Positions 11,305 through 41,411 of a DNA stretch of 64,000 nucleotides are shown piece after piece. The notes under the pieces were generated by a model. That model was not told the origin of the DNA and did not search any database. It saw only the letters and a list, made by a program, of their open reading frames with translations. The stretch covers positions 55,997 through 119,996 of the forward strand of contig JACEEZ010021752.1 of NCBI GenBank assembly GCA_016584305.1. Direction: 5' to 3'. The position numbers and the translations under genes are program-made. Origin of the DNA: Chionoecetes opilio (Eukaryota > Arthropoda > Malacostraca > Decapoda > Majidae). Each line of letters begins with the position of its first letter. Positions within the stretch are counted from its first letter, which is position 1.

Positions 11305-14300
11305 CAGCCACTTGAATCCTAAGGCAAGTTGTGAGGAAGGAGCAAGAATTCAGGCACAGAATCACTCCAATTCCAAGATTAAAAGCCGCTGAAAACCATA
11401 GAAAACCAAACCTTCACTACGACAGGAAGGAACGGCTGATTATCATGAATGCTTTAGTGTTGATGAGGGAAATTGACAAACTACAATATAAATAATAAAA
11501 AGATGCATCTTTTTATTATTTATCTATATCTAGTGATCTCAAACTTGTGCACTGAGCCTTTGTCAGCATCACATCCCAGTCAGAAGGGAAAAAAAAGGTT
11601 GTGGCTGAATTGTAAACATGTTGATAAAGCAATAAAGAAAACAGTACTTGACGTCACAGGGTCTCACAATTTATCATCAGAAAGATCTAACTAAATTAAA
11701 TAAAAAATTTGCCACTCATACTGTAATGAAACATGTTGACAACTGAAGTAAAAATTTGAATATGTAGCATGTATTAGGAAGCAATAAATGAGCAACTAAC
11801 TTCATAACAAAATAACCTAATTCATAGTGGTCCACCCAGATAAAGGAAATCCAATGTTTACATTGAAAAAGTACACTTGATAGAACAGGGTGATAAGTAT
11901 GTGTAAGGTATAATATGCACTTTAAGTAAAGAGTATTATGTCTTTCATAACTCACCTGCCATTTCAAAATATATATTCATATAACATAGCACGCACAGTA
12001 TGTACGCGTCACCCACTGAACACTATATAAAACACCGTAACAAAGCATCACAAATCCATCCTCTTAAGAGTGTTTTGAAACCCTACTATATTTTTCACAC
12101 AAATCAACTCCAAAATGGTGCGGCAACTTTACATCTTATTCATACTGATAAAACTATTTTTCTTTTAACTGGGTTGGGCCATGACAGGACTGAAGGGGCA
12201 GCCATCACCACTCTGACAAGGGAAAGTAGCATAAGGGTGCTGCCCACCGCAAGGAACCTCCATTCCCATCACAATGCCATGAACACACCATCCTGCTCAT
12301 CTTCCCGATTGACACGTAACACGTCCTAACCCACAGCAGCGGCCCCATTGCCCGTCATAGAAGGGCAGGGCTTCATTCACACTAAAAAATTAAGTTATAG
12401 GTTTACTCAAATAAAAGGCCACACATGCACTCACACTCACTCCGGCCTTGCCACTGTTGTCACCAGCGTCCAGGCTTCCCCACCACCACACACACACACA
12501 CACACCATGCTGCCAGGATGAGACACAGGTCTTCATGGTGTCATATAGCATCTTTTTGCCCACTAATTTCTCTTCTATATGAAGTTGCCTAACTTGAGAT
12601 TATTTTCTTATACATGAGAGAGCGACGGAAGTGTCCAAATCAAAATGGTGTCCTATGAACTGATTGTCAAAACTGCAATGAAATTTTACATTTTGAGTGT
12701 CGTCACTCGTCTCCATTTTTTCTTTTTTATGTGATATAAAACCAAGTTCCATTTTCCCTTAGGTGTTTTAATAGCCAATCCATACAGGTGTTGAGAACCC
12801 TAGAGAAAAACAATGATACACTGGTGGCTATTTGGGCTGGGGGACTTCATTGATTTCCAGATCGCTTACACTGTTAAGTCTCAAGTAAATAACCTTTAAC
12901 AAAATGTCAAAATTATCCTACACAAACAGGTAATGACAAAGCTGATGGGTTAGAGGAGTGTTGCTCACGCCCTACACCAATGGTACAGGTGAATGTTTTC
13001 CTTCAATGGATGGATAATGTCTGGCAAAGAAGACAAGCAATCGCCCTGATCACGACCCACTCACAAACAAGTTGAAACATGTATCTGGGTTTTTTTTATC
13101 TAGAATATTTGTATAATTTCTCAAAGCTAACTTTAGCATCATAGATTCTGATCAGTTGGTTGACAACAGCTCATGGTAGAATTGATTCAGCAATAACCTA
13201 ATAGCAGTATTTTCATCCAATAACCCATACATACCATTCTTTATGGGTTGCCTTTAACTTTTTCTATCACCAGTAAAAAATTTCAGGCAAGCCTTTTGTA
13301 ACTAAAAGATTATAAGAAAGTTCCCAAGTTAAATTATTAGCATAGGTACTGTGGACTGTTCCTTGGGTGACCCGAGGAAGTCCGTCTCCCAGGGTCCACA
13401 GTGAGCCTGCCGCTCCTGGCGATGTCCCAACTCAAAACTTCCAGGAGGCTTCACCTAAATCATATGCAAACTGAGGTAATGTGCTGACACTGCATTATCA
13501 AGACAAGAGCCAATGATGCTTCCTACTACTCTAAAGTTTCCTTGCACAAATACTTATATACCCTGTCCATAAGAACAGGAACACAAAAATACCCAATAAG
13601 GCACAGATAAGATGCTACAGTTTGGCAAAAATGAACCACACTAGGGGCCTATAGTATATCAAACAGGGCAGGCAACTGTGTGATCCTGAATCAAGCAACA
13701 AACGCTGTCTGCAGATCCACATGGCAGCCTCCACTGACACACCCGAGTCTCCATTACCAGCTCACATGTGCACAACTTGAAACCCATAACCTGCAGGGCT
13801 CTCGAGCATAAGAAAAAAATACCTATGTGGATGTAGGATAGTCGCACACACCAGCAGGATTCACAGTATGGTAGTTCACAATCAGGAGGGACTGGGCTCG
13901 CATCATGTCCAAAAGCCCTTTCCTTCTGGCTCCCACCCTTCCTGCACACCCTTGAATTGCACGGCTACCTGTTCCTCCCGCCTCAAGTATCTGGGAAATG
14001 CATGATGCTACGTGTGACCAACTCCTCACAAATGACTCATCTTGACCAACTATGAGTAACACCTAACTGAAGTAAACAATGGAACAACAGGGTTCATCAC
14101 AGTGTCAAAAGAAGAAATATGCCTGGATTATCAGATGTACAAACTCATCGCTACGTCTATCGCATCAACTCTGTTGGGTCATGGGGTAGACTCCACTAGT
14201 ATTTCCATGAGTGGTCTCTTCACAAGATATATATAAAAAATATTAAATCTGAATCAGGTTGCTTGAAATACAGGGAAGAAGCTTGTCGTCTGTGGATTAT

Positions 14301-15281
14301 GTTGCTCCGAGGCGAGGGTTTACAACACCCTTAGCGGGTTGGGCTGGTGTGGCCTTTCTCGGGCGAGTGAGAAGCAATCTCCGCCAAATTATGGCCAGCA
14401 CTCAGCACCTGATTCCCACAGGTGCCGAGCTCTTTAGTTAATACAAAATACAGGTACTCTCATGATATATATATATCTCAATGAATTTTAACTCACTTTT
14501 GAGCTTGAAAAATTGTAACAAAATTGAAGGGGCTACCATTAAAACCTAACTTTTCCCAGAAATTTATGACAGTACTATAATCAACCCCTTGTCTTTAGAA
14601 TTATCTGTTAAAAGTCATAGCAGACATTTACATTTCCAGCCCAGCGGCTGGCCAAGTGAGTGTCAAGCCGTACATGTATGTCAAGCAACCCTGTGGTCCT
14701 CATGCCGTGCCTGTAGCCATGATGAAGGGCCACCTCCCCCCGGCCCTGCATGGCGGCACAGCACACGGCCCTAACACAAGGACAGCATGCCATGCCTGTA
14801 GCCATGATGAAGGGCCACCTCCCCCCGGCCCTGCATGGCGGCACAGCACACGGCCCTAACACAAGGACAGCTCACCTCACTTCAGACACACAAATAATTT
14901 CTACTGAAGTTTTCACGCTGTGTCCTGCCACCATGACCCCTCCCCCCCCTGACATCCCTCCCCGCTACCTATATGCAGTCTCCCAAGCACCCACACTATA
15001 TGCCACCTTGTAAAAATGTTACCCAGGATTAGATGCTGGTAATAATACTCAAAATTTATATTATAGAACAGAAAAAGCCTGATTGTCAGGCAACAATGAA
15101 GAACCACACTACTCCAGTGGTTCAGGAGCAATTTGCATTTCAATAAGGAAACACCAGATTTATACAGCACCCGGGAGGCGGCCCCGGCATGGCGTCAGGG
15201 GTCGGGCAGGTGGGGGGTTGCTCGGCCACCCGGGCGATGGTGTCCCTTGACTGCCGGGCGCAGTGGCCAGACAGGAAATAT
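11305..15281. other. Region downstream of eRF1, unassigned
   Basis: Probably includes the eRF1 3' UTR on the minus strand, but no convincing polyadenylation site near the stop fixes its end. A candidate AATAAA (minus) occurs near 11,512, which would make a 3.7-kb UTR. No other gene recognised. Confidence 0.35.
14701..14870. repeat. 85-bp tandem duplication
   Basis: Two almost identical units carrying TGTAGCCATGATGAAGGGCC and CCTAACACAAGGACAG. Recent local duplication below the eRF1 stop. Confidence 0.92.
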
Positions 15282-32915
<17,634 letters not shown>

Positions 32916-32964
32916 GACGCTGACCTGGCAATGCCCTCCTGGCACTCAACTCTGTGGATAAAAG

Positions 32965-33083
32965 GGAGAGCAAACAGTTGATAGGGTGCACCAAACAGGA
33001 CAGGAGGGAGGGCAAACAGTTGATAGGGTGCACCAAACAGGACAGGAGGGAGGGCAAACAGTTGATAGGGTGCACCAAACAGA
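32965..33083. repeat. 42-bp triplication beside the eRF1 start exon
   Basis: Three units of GGGCAAACAGTTGATAGGG plus TGCACCAAACAGGACAGGA. They lie immediately upstream (gene sense) of the acceptor for the start-codon exon, probably within the 5' intron. Confidence 0.9.
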
Positions 33084-33335
33084 GGCAATAACTCATTGAC
33101 ATAAGAAGGCAGCCACACAGCCTTCACAGCAAACACATCTTGCCAAAAAGAAGGTTCAAGATTACTCATCCGCTGTGGGTGTAAGGATGTTGATGCTTCC
33201 TGTACACTGGTAGCAATGGCAACAGCAATTAACCATGTGTTGTCTGTGTACATTGCATGCCACACCACCAACACCACTACAGCCTCGCCTCTCATCCCAA
33301 ATATCAGCATTAACAGAGTACAGGAGCTCATATGC

Positions 33336-33547
33336 CTAACCCCTTCTCGCCCAGATCTTTCCTTTGTTATAAAAAAAAATGTATGTTAATGAGCCATAAA
33401 ATTAAAAAGTAACAAATATACCAAATTAGCTAGTGGAGAAGGATACTAAACAGGTCATATCTATAAAATATTGCTTATATTCACTAAAAATCACCTAATG
33501 GTACCCAAATTACAATGGACATTACGTTCTGGGTCTCAAGGGGTTAA
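33336..33547 (+). mobile_element. TTAA-bounded MITE copy 7
   Basis: Complete copy; the left TTAA has become CTAA. It lies 420 bases upstream of the eRF1 start codon, in the putative 5' intron or promoter region. Confidence 0.84.
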
Positions 33548-34062
33548 GTACATAATTGGCTCTTGGCGTTTGTACTTAACTTATTTAGTATGTAAGACTA
33601 ACATAGTTCTTGTCAATAATTAATACTGTACACAGCATTCTAAGATGAATATTTGTATAGAACAACTGTACCCCAATAATACTCCACAGCATAGTATATT
33701 ACCACCCGTTTATGAATGGTATAGCTGAATGGCTCCTGCTATTACCACCACCACTGGCTCCCCTCCTAGCCTTCAGAGACATGCTGGGCTGATTAGATAT
33801 CTAGCTATGAAAACCACAATTTGTATTTACAGACAGATTTGTGTGTAGACATGGGCTTTGACGAAGAAGTTGGAGGTGTTGGTTGGTTGTGATCAGAGAA
33901 TGTTTAGATATATGGCTAGGATCACAGGGGGAGATGAAGTGCCCAGTGAAGAGGTGGCAAGAAGATGTGGATTGAAGTCACAATGGATAGAGATACAGTA
34001 ATCCCTCACTTTAAGGAACCAATTGCGGGGAGGGGGGTGACGTTATATCCGAAAGTCCGTTA

Positions 34063-34171
34063 GGGGAGAGCGGGGCAGATTGCATCGAGGGTAGGTTGCA
34101 TCATTGCCTCTAACTCGCATTAACTTTTTTTATTATTATTATTGTTGTAGTTGTAGTAGTAGTAGGTTATT

Positions 34172-34225
<54 letters not shown>

Positions 34226-34308
34226 TTAAGACGATGTACGTGTGATAACATGCGAGTTAGAGGCAATGATGCAACCTACCCTCGATGCAACCTGCCCCGC
34301 TCTCCCCC
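34063..34308. mobile_element. 246-bp foldback nested in the pogo-like element
   Basis: 58-base arms GGGGAGAGCGGGGCAGATTG and GTAGGTTGCATCATTGCC are mirrored at 34,250-34,308, flanked by TA. A TAG microsatellite fills the loop. Confidence 0.86.
34145..34225. repeat. (GTA)n microsatellite in the foldback loop
   Basis: About 80 bases of GTA/TAG repeats. Confidence 0.93.
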
Positions 34309-34445
34309 TATATCCGAGAGATCCGAACTTTTCACATACCGTACCGTAACAAACTTTGTGAATTATATGAGATGAGAGTTCGCTATTTCCAACCATTTCT
34401 GTGTCAGGCAACATGGTGAGGCAAGGGAGGACGTGAGAGGAGGTA

Positions 34446-34769
34446 CAGCTAAGTATTAATTATCCGACCTTTGGGGGGACCGAAGGTAGGTTGGATAATT
34501 GGAATAGTCGGATGTTCGGATATCACAGTAACCATAAACGTAAGGACAAAATGGTATAGAACATAAAAGATGCAGCTCTTGAAGGCCGATCCAGTGGTAT
34601 AAGCGAAAGTAAAATTCATGCATAAATAAAGCCACAAATCAATGTTATCTAAAAACTTAAAAAAACTAAGTAAAATAAATGGCCAAAACAAGACACAGTG
34701 TGGTGGTGAAAAAAGTCTGTTGTTTGGACAAGTCGGATGTTTGGAGGTCGGATGTTGGGAATTTGGCTG
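34446..34769. mobile_element. 324-bp pogo-like element nested in the same host
   Basis: Left end CAGCTAAGTATTAATTATCCG and right end GTCGGATGTTGGGAATTTGGCTG are imperfect inverted repeats, both bounded by TA. The interior repeats CGGATGTT motifs. Confidence 0.65.
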
Positions 34770-35120
34770 TATTTACAATCAGGCAGAGAAAGCTAGACTG
34801 ACCCTGCATTTACCTAACATATTCGGTAAATCCCCGCACACACCGGACTGGCAGAAAATTGGTGAAAGCCTAAATTTGTGATATAGAGGTTCGTAAAAGC
34901 GAGGGTTTACTGTAGTTGGAAGCGTATCATCGGCCGTCTAACCTCACTGGATATTATGGGAAAATGTGACGTAAAACAGAAAGAAGAAATGTTTTGTGTA
35001 GCTCTCAAAGTATTTAAGTTGTATTAGGGAAGTGCCTGTACTGGACACCCTCTCCTACCAAAACCTTCTTAACTTCTTACTTCCCACAGATCCCACAATA
35101 ACGGGAGTCTTGTTGCATGT

Positions 35121-35445
35121 CGGGGAGGCGGTAGCGGAGTGGTTAGCGTCTCCGACTGGCGTTCTCGGTGACCCGAGTTCGATCCCCGAAGAAAACCAAA
35201 AAACTTTTCTGCACCGTCGAGTGGCCTAAGAACACCCACATGCCCTGCCCATCAACTCTACCTCCGATTGCGAGTGCATCGGAGGACACAGGGGGGCGGC
35301 ATGAGCCTCTAATCACAGGCGTCACTATAAGAATCCTGCCTGCGCCACCACGGGCGAGGACCAACCATCAGAGCCCTCAAGTGAACCTCCAGAGCCTACC
35401 ATCCGAGCCCTGGGTCACCACTGCCTACAGGCGCTATAGGCACAG
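35121..35445 (+). mobile_element. tRNA-derived SINE with pol III boxes
   Basis: The head GGTAGCGGAGTGGTTAGCGT contains an A box (TAGCGGAGTGG, 35,132) and a B box AGTTCGATCCC at 35,176, 44 bases apart, as in tRNA promoters. A 240-bp body with GTGCATCGGAGGACACAG and CAGGCGCTATAGGCA follows. A headless copy lies at 45.2 kb. Confidence 0.82.
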
Positions 35446-35767
35446 ATGTAGAATGTGCACAGCTGACACATTGCACACTGATCACCCCTCCCTCAACACA
35501 TGTATGTCACCCTTTTTGTGCTGTAAACCCAAAGGAAACACTAATCATGCAACAACATCAGATCCTTGTCCTCTGACCGTTGCTTTCCGGGTGTTGGCAT
35601 ATTTACTTAAACATGGAAACTATAAGCATCAAAATACCATAAATATCATAAATGTCATGGCTCACCAGTGTCTCTAGTCCAGGGTTTACCTATGTGAATT
35701 GTAAACTTAGTATAGAAGAGGACTATCATTTGAGCCTGGCTGATCAGGTAACTACTGAACTCCTGCA

Positions 35768-35981
35768 TTAACCCCTTCACGACCCAGATCTTCCCTTGGC
35801 TATAAGAAATTGTATGTTGTCGAGCCATAAAATTACAAAAAGTAACTGAATACACCAAATTAGTTAGCCGACAGGGATACTAAATAGGTCATATCTATAA
35901 AATATTGCTTAGATTCACTAAAAATCTTCTAATGGTAGCTAAATTACAATGGAAATTACGTTCTGGGCCTCAGGGGGTTAA
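35768..35981 (+). mobile_element. TTAA-bounded MITE copy 8
   Basis: Complete intergenic copy with both TTAA ends and the GGACAGGGATA variant of the internal block. Confidence 0.85.
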
Positions 35982-36174
35982 TGGACTAGTGAAATGAGAT
36001 GTTCAGACCGCTTCTCCCTGTTACCTGGCATGCTGTTTCTACACCAAGGAGACTCAGCACCTGCATCACCTGTCATGCAGTATTACAATCCCATCCCAAT
36101 TATACAGATGAGTGACATGACTGGTATCCATTATGAATGACTGGCAGAAAGTGAGGTGACCAAGAGAGTATGAA

Positions 36175-36180
36175 GGAGTA

Positions 36181-36241
<61 letters not shown>

Positions 36242-36256
36242 ACTGTAGAAGTAGTA

Positions 36257-36320
<64 letters not shown>

Positions 36321-36361
36321 AAGTAGTAGTAAAAGTAGTAGAAGTAGTAGTAGAAGTAGTA

Positions 36362-36428
<67 letters not shown>

Positions 36429-36617
36429 AAGTAGTAGTAGAAGTAGTAGTAGAAGTAGTAGTAGAAGTAGTAGTAGAAGTAGAAGTAGTAGTAGAAGTAG
36501 TAGTAGAAGTAGTAGTAGAAGTAGTAGTAGAAGTAGTAGTAGAAGTAGTAGTAGAAGTAGTAGTAGTAGTAGAAGTAGTAGTAGTAGTAGTAGAAGTAGT
36601 AGTAGAAGTAGTAGTAT
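36175..36617. repeat. (GTA)n / (GTAGAA)n microsatellite
   Basis: 440 bases of AGTAGT with interspersed AGAAGT units. The polyLeu and polyThr/Ser frames across it are not genes. Confidence 0.96.
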
Positions 36618-37178
36618 ATAAGTTGGGTACAGAGGACGACCCCGCAAACTTAGCATGCATGAAAGGGGATGGAGAAGAGCATGAGGATTCCAGCATGTAA
36701 AGAGGGTGTGCAAGGACAGTAAGAAATGGAGACTCTTCTGTCGCATAAACAAGCAGAAAGAGTAGTGTCGAGATTCTCCCAAGACCAGATACAACCCCTT
36801 CCCCCTTGTTGTGTCGTTTCTATGTTCTATATGGGTCCTCACAATAAGCTCACAATAAGCTCTCTCTCTCAATAAGCTCACAATAATCTCTCTCTCTCTC
36901 TCCAGATTCTAAAAAAAGGAGAAAGAAAAAGTATAGCAAAATCAATGGCGACTTCAAAAATCAAGGTAAATAAATATAAAGCACAAGAAAAGTAAACAGC
37001 ATCTATAATTATCACGCCATGAAGGACACTCACAGCTTGACTTTTTATTTTATATATGTTTTGTATTGTGCAGAAATCATACTAGATGGGAGTTAGAGAG
37101 GACGTTGACATTTCTCTTTAATATTTACAGGTGTAGGAAGTAAGGAGCAAAGGGAAGGCAGAGCAGCATGATATATAA

Positions 37179-37297
37179 TTAACCACTTCACGCCCAGATC
37201 TTTCCTTGGCTATAAAAAAATTGTCTGTTGTTAGCCATAAAATTACGAAGTCACTGAATATACCAAATGATTTAGTGGACAAGGATACTAAACAGAA
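37179..37297 (+). mobile_element. TTAA-bounded MITE copy 9, left half only
   Basis: Starts TTAACCACTTCACGCCCAG and breaks after AAGGATACTAAACAG. The remainder is replaced by unrelated sequence. Confidence 0.8.
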
Positions 37298-37433
37298 TAA
37301 ATCTCCTTGAGGGAGTTCATAGGAAAGGGCGTCAGAGATTCCACTTAGAGTCTACCATTTGACAATTCAAGGTAAATTTCAACTTTGTATCTCCTCATAA
37401 CTTCTGAAATCCTGAAACCGAACCATTGTTGAC

Positions 37434-37640
37434 TTAACCCCTTCACGCCCAGATCTTTCCTGGGCTATAAAAAATTGTCTGTTGTTAGCCATAAAATTAA
37501 GAAAACTAACTGCATATATAAAATTAGTTAGTGGACAAGGATACTAAACGGGTCATATCCATAAAATATTGCTTATATTCACTCAAAAGTGTCTAATGGT
37601 ACCCAAATTAGTCGAAATTACGTTCTGGTTCTCAAGGGGT
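37434..37640 (+). mobile_element. TTAA-bounded MITE copy 10
   Basis: Left end TTAACCCCTTCACGCCCAG is intact. The right end is CTCAAGGGGT without TTAA, and a few internal bases are lost near ATTAGTCG. Confidence 0.83.
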
Positions 37641-37857
37641 CACTGCTTCATTTTGCAGGCTGGCAGATGATTGGTGAGGATATCCTTTATTTCATCCTAT
37701 TTCTTTCCTAACTGATGAAGAACTCAATATATGAACCTATCATGAATAATGCTAATCTAGAAGGTCTTCTATTGTAAACATGATAGAGCCCTCGGTGCCA
37801 CACAGTAGTAATCTACTCTTGAATCTTATCACACCACCACCACCACTTAGGTGGTGT

Positions 37858-38512
37858 AGTTTTTGGTGGTTTGTGGTAGTTTTTGGTGGTTTGTGATAGT
37901 TTTTGGAGGTTTGTGGTTAGTTTGCTGAAAGATATTAATGTTTTGCTATTGATTTCCATGCAATGTGAGGGAGTTTCAGTGGTTTGCTGGTGGTTTGTGG
38001 TGGTTTGTGGGTGGTTAATGGTGGTTTGTGGGTGGTTTGCTGGTGGTTTGCTGGTGGTTTGCGGTGGTTTGTGGTGGTTTGCTGGTGGTTTGTGGTGGTT
38101 TGCTGGTGGTTTGCTGGTGGTTTGTGGGTGGTTAATGGTGGTTTGTGGGTGGTTTGCTGGTGGTTTGCTGGTGGTTTGCGGTGGTTTGTGGTGGTTTGTG
38201 GGTGGTTTGCTGGTGGTTTGCTGGTGGTTTGCGGTGGTTTGCGGTGGTTTGTGGGTGGTTTGCTGGTGGTTTGCTGGTGGTTTGCGGTGGTTTGTGGTGG
38301 TTTGCTGGTGGTTTGTGGTGGTTCGTGGGTGGTTTGCTGGTGGTTTGCTGGTGGTTTGTGGTGGTTTGCTGGTGGTTTGTGGGTGGTTTGTGGTGGTTCG
38401 TGGGTGGTTTGCTGGTGGTTTGCTGGTGGTTTGTGGTGGTTTGTGGTGGTTTGTGGGTGGTTTGTGGGTGGTTTGTGGTGGTTTGTGGGTGGTTTGCTGG
38501 TGGTTTGCGGTT
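37858..38512. repeat. 12-bp GGTGGTTTGCTG minisatellite
   Basis: About 50 units of GGTGGTTTGCTG, GGTGGTTTGTGG and GGTGGTTTGCGG. The pattern of variants forms longer blocks repeated several times. Open in every plus frame because of its composition. Confidence 0.95.
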
Positions 38513-38726
38513 TAGTCGGACCGGCTTTTTATCGTCCCTCCCCGTAACTCTCTCCACCTGAGGCCATTCTCGTGCTCACTTGTACATACCTTCTGTTCTT
38601 CTTTCATCATCATACATTGTCTTATAAGAGGAATTACCTGGAGACTTTCAAGCTGTACTCTTCTTCCTTGTAGCCTACTACCTTTCTGACATGACAAAGC
38701 CTGAGGGTAGCTAGTAAGGCGAGTTA

Positions 38727-38939
38727 CTAACCCCTTCACGCCCAGATCTTTCCTTGGCTATAAAAAATTGTCTGTTGTCGAGTCATATAATTACGAAAAG
38801 TAACTAAATATATCAAATTAGCTAGTGGACAAGGATACTAAACAGGTCATACCTATAAAATATTGCTTATATGAAATAAAAATTGTCTAATGGTACCCAA
38901 ATTACAATGGAAATTACGTTCTGGGCCTCAAGACGTTAA
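38727..38939 (+). mobile_element. TTAA-bounded MITE copy 11
   Basis: Complete intergenic copy; the left flank is CTAA and the right end AAGACGTTAA is mutated at two bases. Confidence 0.84.
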
Positions 38940-39147
38940 GGTGAGCATTTATATTTTGTTCTGCTGAATTAACTTATATATAGGTAGCAGCAACAGGTCC
39001 CAAGTGGCGCACCAGAGCTTCTACCTTGATGCATACCATTCCAGTTTCCCTACCTAGGCAGGCTTCCCATTCCCTGCACTACACGGCTTACACAGGACCC
39101 AAGAGAAGCTACATTCCACTTCATTAACAGCTCCACAAATCTGACAC

Positions 39148-40195
39148 AGTAAAATTCTAGAGTCCTTTCCCGCCCTCATTAGTGGTTTTATTTTCTCCAG
39201 ACCTTCACAGATCCCTTCAGATACCTCTAAAACGTAATTATAAAATGGGGGAGAGATGCCCCCTTCAACCCCCCCCCCCTGGACCCCCCAATATAATATT
39301 ACTAACCTAACCTAACTATAACCTAACTTAACCTTACCAATAACCTCCTACCGTAGATAACAGTGAAGTCGCCAGTTCTACGTTTCTTTGTTATGTACAG
39401 CCGTGTGGTGGCGTTAATAGTACTTACATTGCTACATCCATGATTTCAGGACAGTTAGAAGGGGCTATCTGGAGAGTCTGTGTCATTTTGTGTCTTCATC
39501 TGTGTCATATTAGGGCTATAAATGAACAAATGACAAAAATAAAACCGAGTGGCGACCTCACTATACCTACTACAGTAAAGTCGCCAGCTAGTATTTTAAC
39601 CCAACAGTTGAGTCGCCACTCTGGGGAATTCAGGGAAATTAAAGGTAAAGTAAAACAAGTCTCTATATATATTAGCTGCGGAAGATGCTTGGATATATAA
39701 AAATTCATCTGCCAACGTGAAAATAAATTCTATTCAAGTTTGAAAGATCTGGCAAGTCTGCGTCCGGTCGCCCGAAAAGCTACTGTTTACTATCTGTCAT
39801 CGCACGAAGAAAAACGTGAGAAGCAAAATGCGCAAGTTATACTTGCAGATACAAAGCATAAAACAACACTGAAACAGGGTAGATTATACAGTCATGATAT
39901 AAACTACTGTGTAACATCTTCAGTGGCACAGAAAAATCAGTAGTGATGCTATAATTCGTAATATTTGGCGCCTGGCGACTTCACTGCAGGTGGCGACTTC
40001 ACTGTTATCTACGGTAGCGAGATCCAGGGAAGAGAAAGAACTAGAATTTTACCAGCTTAGGTTAGGTTAGTTTTTTTTTTTTTTCTCTCTCTCCCACTTT
40101 ATGATTACGTTTTAGAAGTATCTGAAGGGATCTGTGAAGGTCTGGAGGAAAAAAGCCCACTAATAAGGGCGGGGAAGGACTCTAGAATTCATAAG
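39148..40195. repeat. Large inverted repeat enclosing the 664-bp element
   Basis: AAATTCTAGAGTCC, CTCCAGACCTTCACAGATCC and ACGTAATTATAAA at 39,150-39,262 recur in reverse at 40,080-40,195, followed inwards by CCTAACC/GGTTAGG tracts. The outer palindrome is about 1.05 kb. Confidence 0.8.
39351..40014. mobile_element. 664-bp relative of the CCGTAGATAAC family
   Basis: TA-flanked ends CCGTAGATAACAGTGAAGTC and GACTTCACTGTTATCTACGG. The right side carries ATTCGTAATATTTGGCGCC as in the short copies, and the interior adds about 400 bases. No transposase motif was recognised in its short frames. Confidence 0.78.
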
Positions 40196-40371
40196 GACTC
40201 TAATTCATTCTAAGTCTTAGTCTTGTCGCAACTATACAGATCTCAATGTTTCTTGTTTCACCCCATAATACAGTTTCTCGTGGAGCCTGAGTGTCCCATG
40301 GAACCTATGTAGCATTTCATGGACCATTGGTGTTTTATGTATAGCATGCAATTTCAATCTTCACTTACATA

Positions 40372-40735
40372 AGAACATAAGAAAATAAGAAAGCTACAAG
40401 AGGCCGTGAGACCTACACGAGGTAGTTCCTGTTACCTAACACTACCTACATCCACCTTTCATCCCCATTCATGAATTTATCTAGCCTCCTTTTAAAGCTC
40501 TCTAATGACTCCGCACTAACTACCTGTCTACTGAGTCCATTCCAATAATTTACCACCCTATTTCTGAACCAGTTTTTCCCTATTTCTTATTTAAATCTAC
40601 GCTTTTCCAGCTTGAATCCGTTACTTCTTGTTCTACTCTGGTAAATAGCCGTAAGAACTTTCCTACCTCTCCTTTATTGTATCCCTTTATCCACTTAAAA
40701 ACTTCTATCAGATCGCCCCTTACTCTGAGCTTCTA
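40372..40735 (-). pseudogene. CR1-like LINE 3' fragment
   Basis: Minus-strand reading includes GDLIEVFKWIKGYN, GKNWFRNRVVNYWNGLSR and SAESLESFKRRLDKF, with one stop replacing a residue. Same family as at 31.5 and 53.5 kb. Confidence 0.8.
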
Positions 40736-40946
40736 TTGGAAAACAACACTTTTTGAGATATGTCCCTCCTACCCCAGCCCCTTCCCTTCCCTGAACAAAC
40801 TTTTGTGCCTGACTGAAGTACATATCTGGTATGAGATGTGTGGCAGGACATTCCTTTCTCCCCGGTAGTCAGTAACAGTGCTTCAGGTGATTGCCCTCAA
40901 CAGGTGAAGTGACCCGCTGACACACCTACTCTCCTGCTTGGCTCCC

Positions 40947-41152
40947 TTAACCCCTTCACGCCCAGATCTTTCCTTGGCTATATAAAATAGTCTGTTGTTA
41001 GCCATAAAATTACGAAAAGTAACATAATATACCAAATTAGCTAGTGGACAAGGATATAAGTAGGTCTTATCTATAAAATATTGCTTATGTTCATTAAAAT
41101 CGTCGAATGGTTATATTACAATGAAAATTACGTTCTGGGCCTCAAGGGTTAA
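40947..41152 (+). mobile_element. TTAA-bounded MITE copy 12
   Basis: Complete copy with several internal deletions (GTCGAATGGTTATATTAC block shortened) and a three-G right end. Confidence 0.83.
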
Positions 41153-41411
41153 GCTCACATATCGAGGCATGGAGGATCACAAGGCTACAGAATGGTAGAT
41201 CAGACACTGTGGGTACTCCGGTCAACCCCAGGAACAACCAGACAAAACTATTATGAATGAGTGAACTGGTAGGTGAACAATAGAACAAAGAACATCTCTA
41301 ATGGTTAAAAAGTTAGAAACAAAAATAACATCTATCACTCCACAAAAGCATAAAGAACATCAATATACACACTAAGGTATCCCATGATTTTTCCATCACT
41401 AACGTACAATG

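Larger units (their letters stand above)
33996..34912. mobile_element. 917-bp pogo/Tigger-like element
   Basis: Ends CAGTAATCCCTCACTTTAAG and GCGAGGGTTTACTG are inverted repeats bounded by TA on both sides. The related LINE copy at 11.2 kb has a single TA at that point (GATAGTTGG). The CAGTAATCCCTC-type terminus is characteristic of pogo-superfamily elements. No transposase; two more elements are nested inside. Confidence 0.82.
33846..35000 (+). pseudogene. LINE fragment interrupted by a pogo-like element
   Basis: 33,846-33,990 (GACATGGGCTTTGACGAAGA, GATGAAGTGCCCAGTGAAGA) and 34,915-35,000 (TTGGAAGCGTATCATCGGCC) match the 10.8-11.3-kb LINE fragment. Between them is a 917-bp transposon. Confidence 0.8.

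Noticed and set aside
36066..36881. 271-residue polyleucine and 198-residue Thr/Ser-rich open frames
   Set aside because: They are translations of the (GTA)n microsatellite; no codon or family evidence.
37883..38561. 210-residue Gly/Leu/Val/Cys/Trp-rich frame resembling a membrane protein
   Set aside because: Product of the 12-bp GGTGGTTTG minisatellite.
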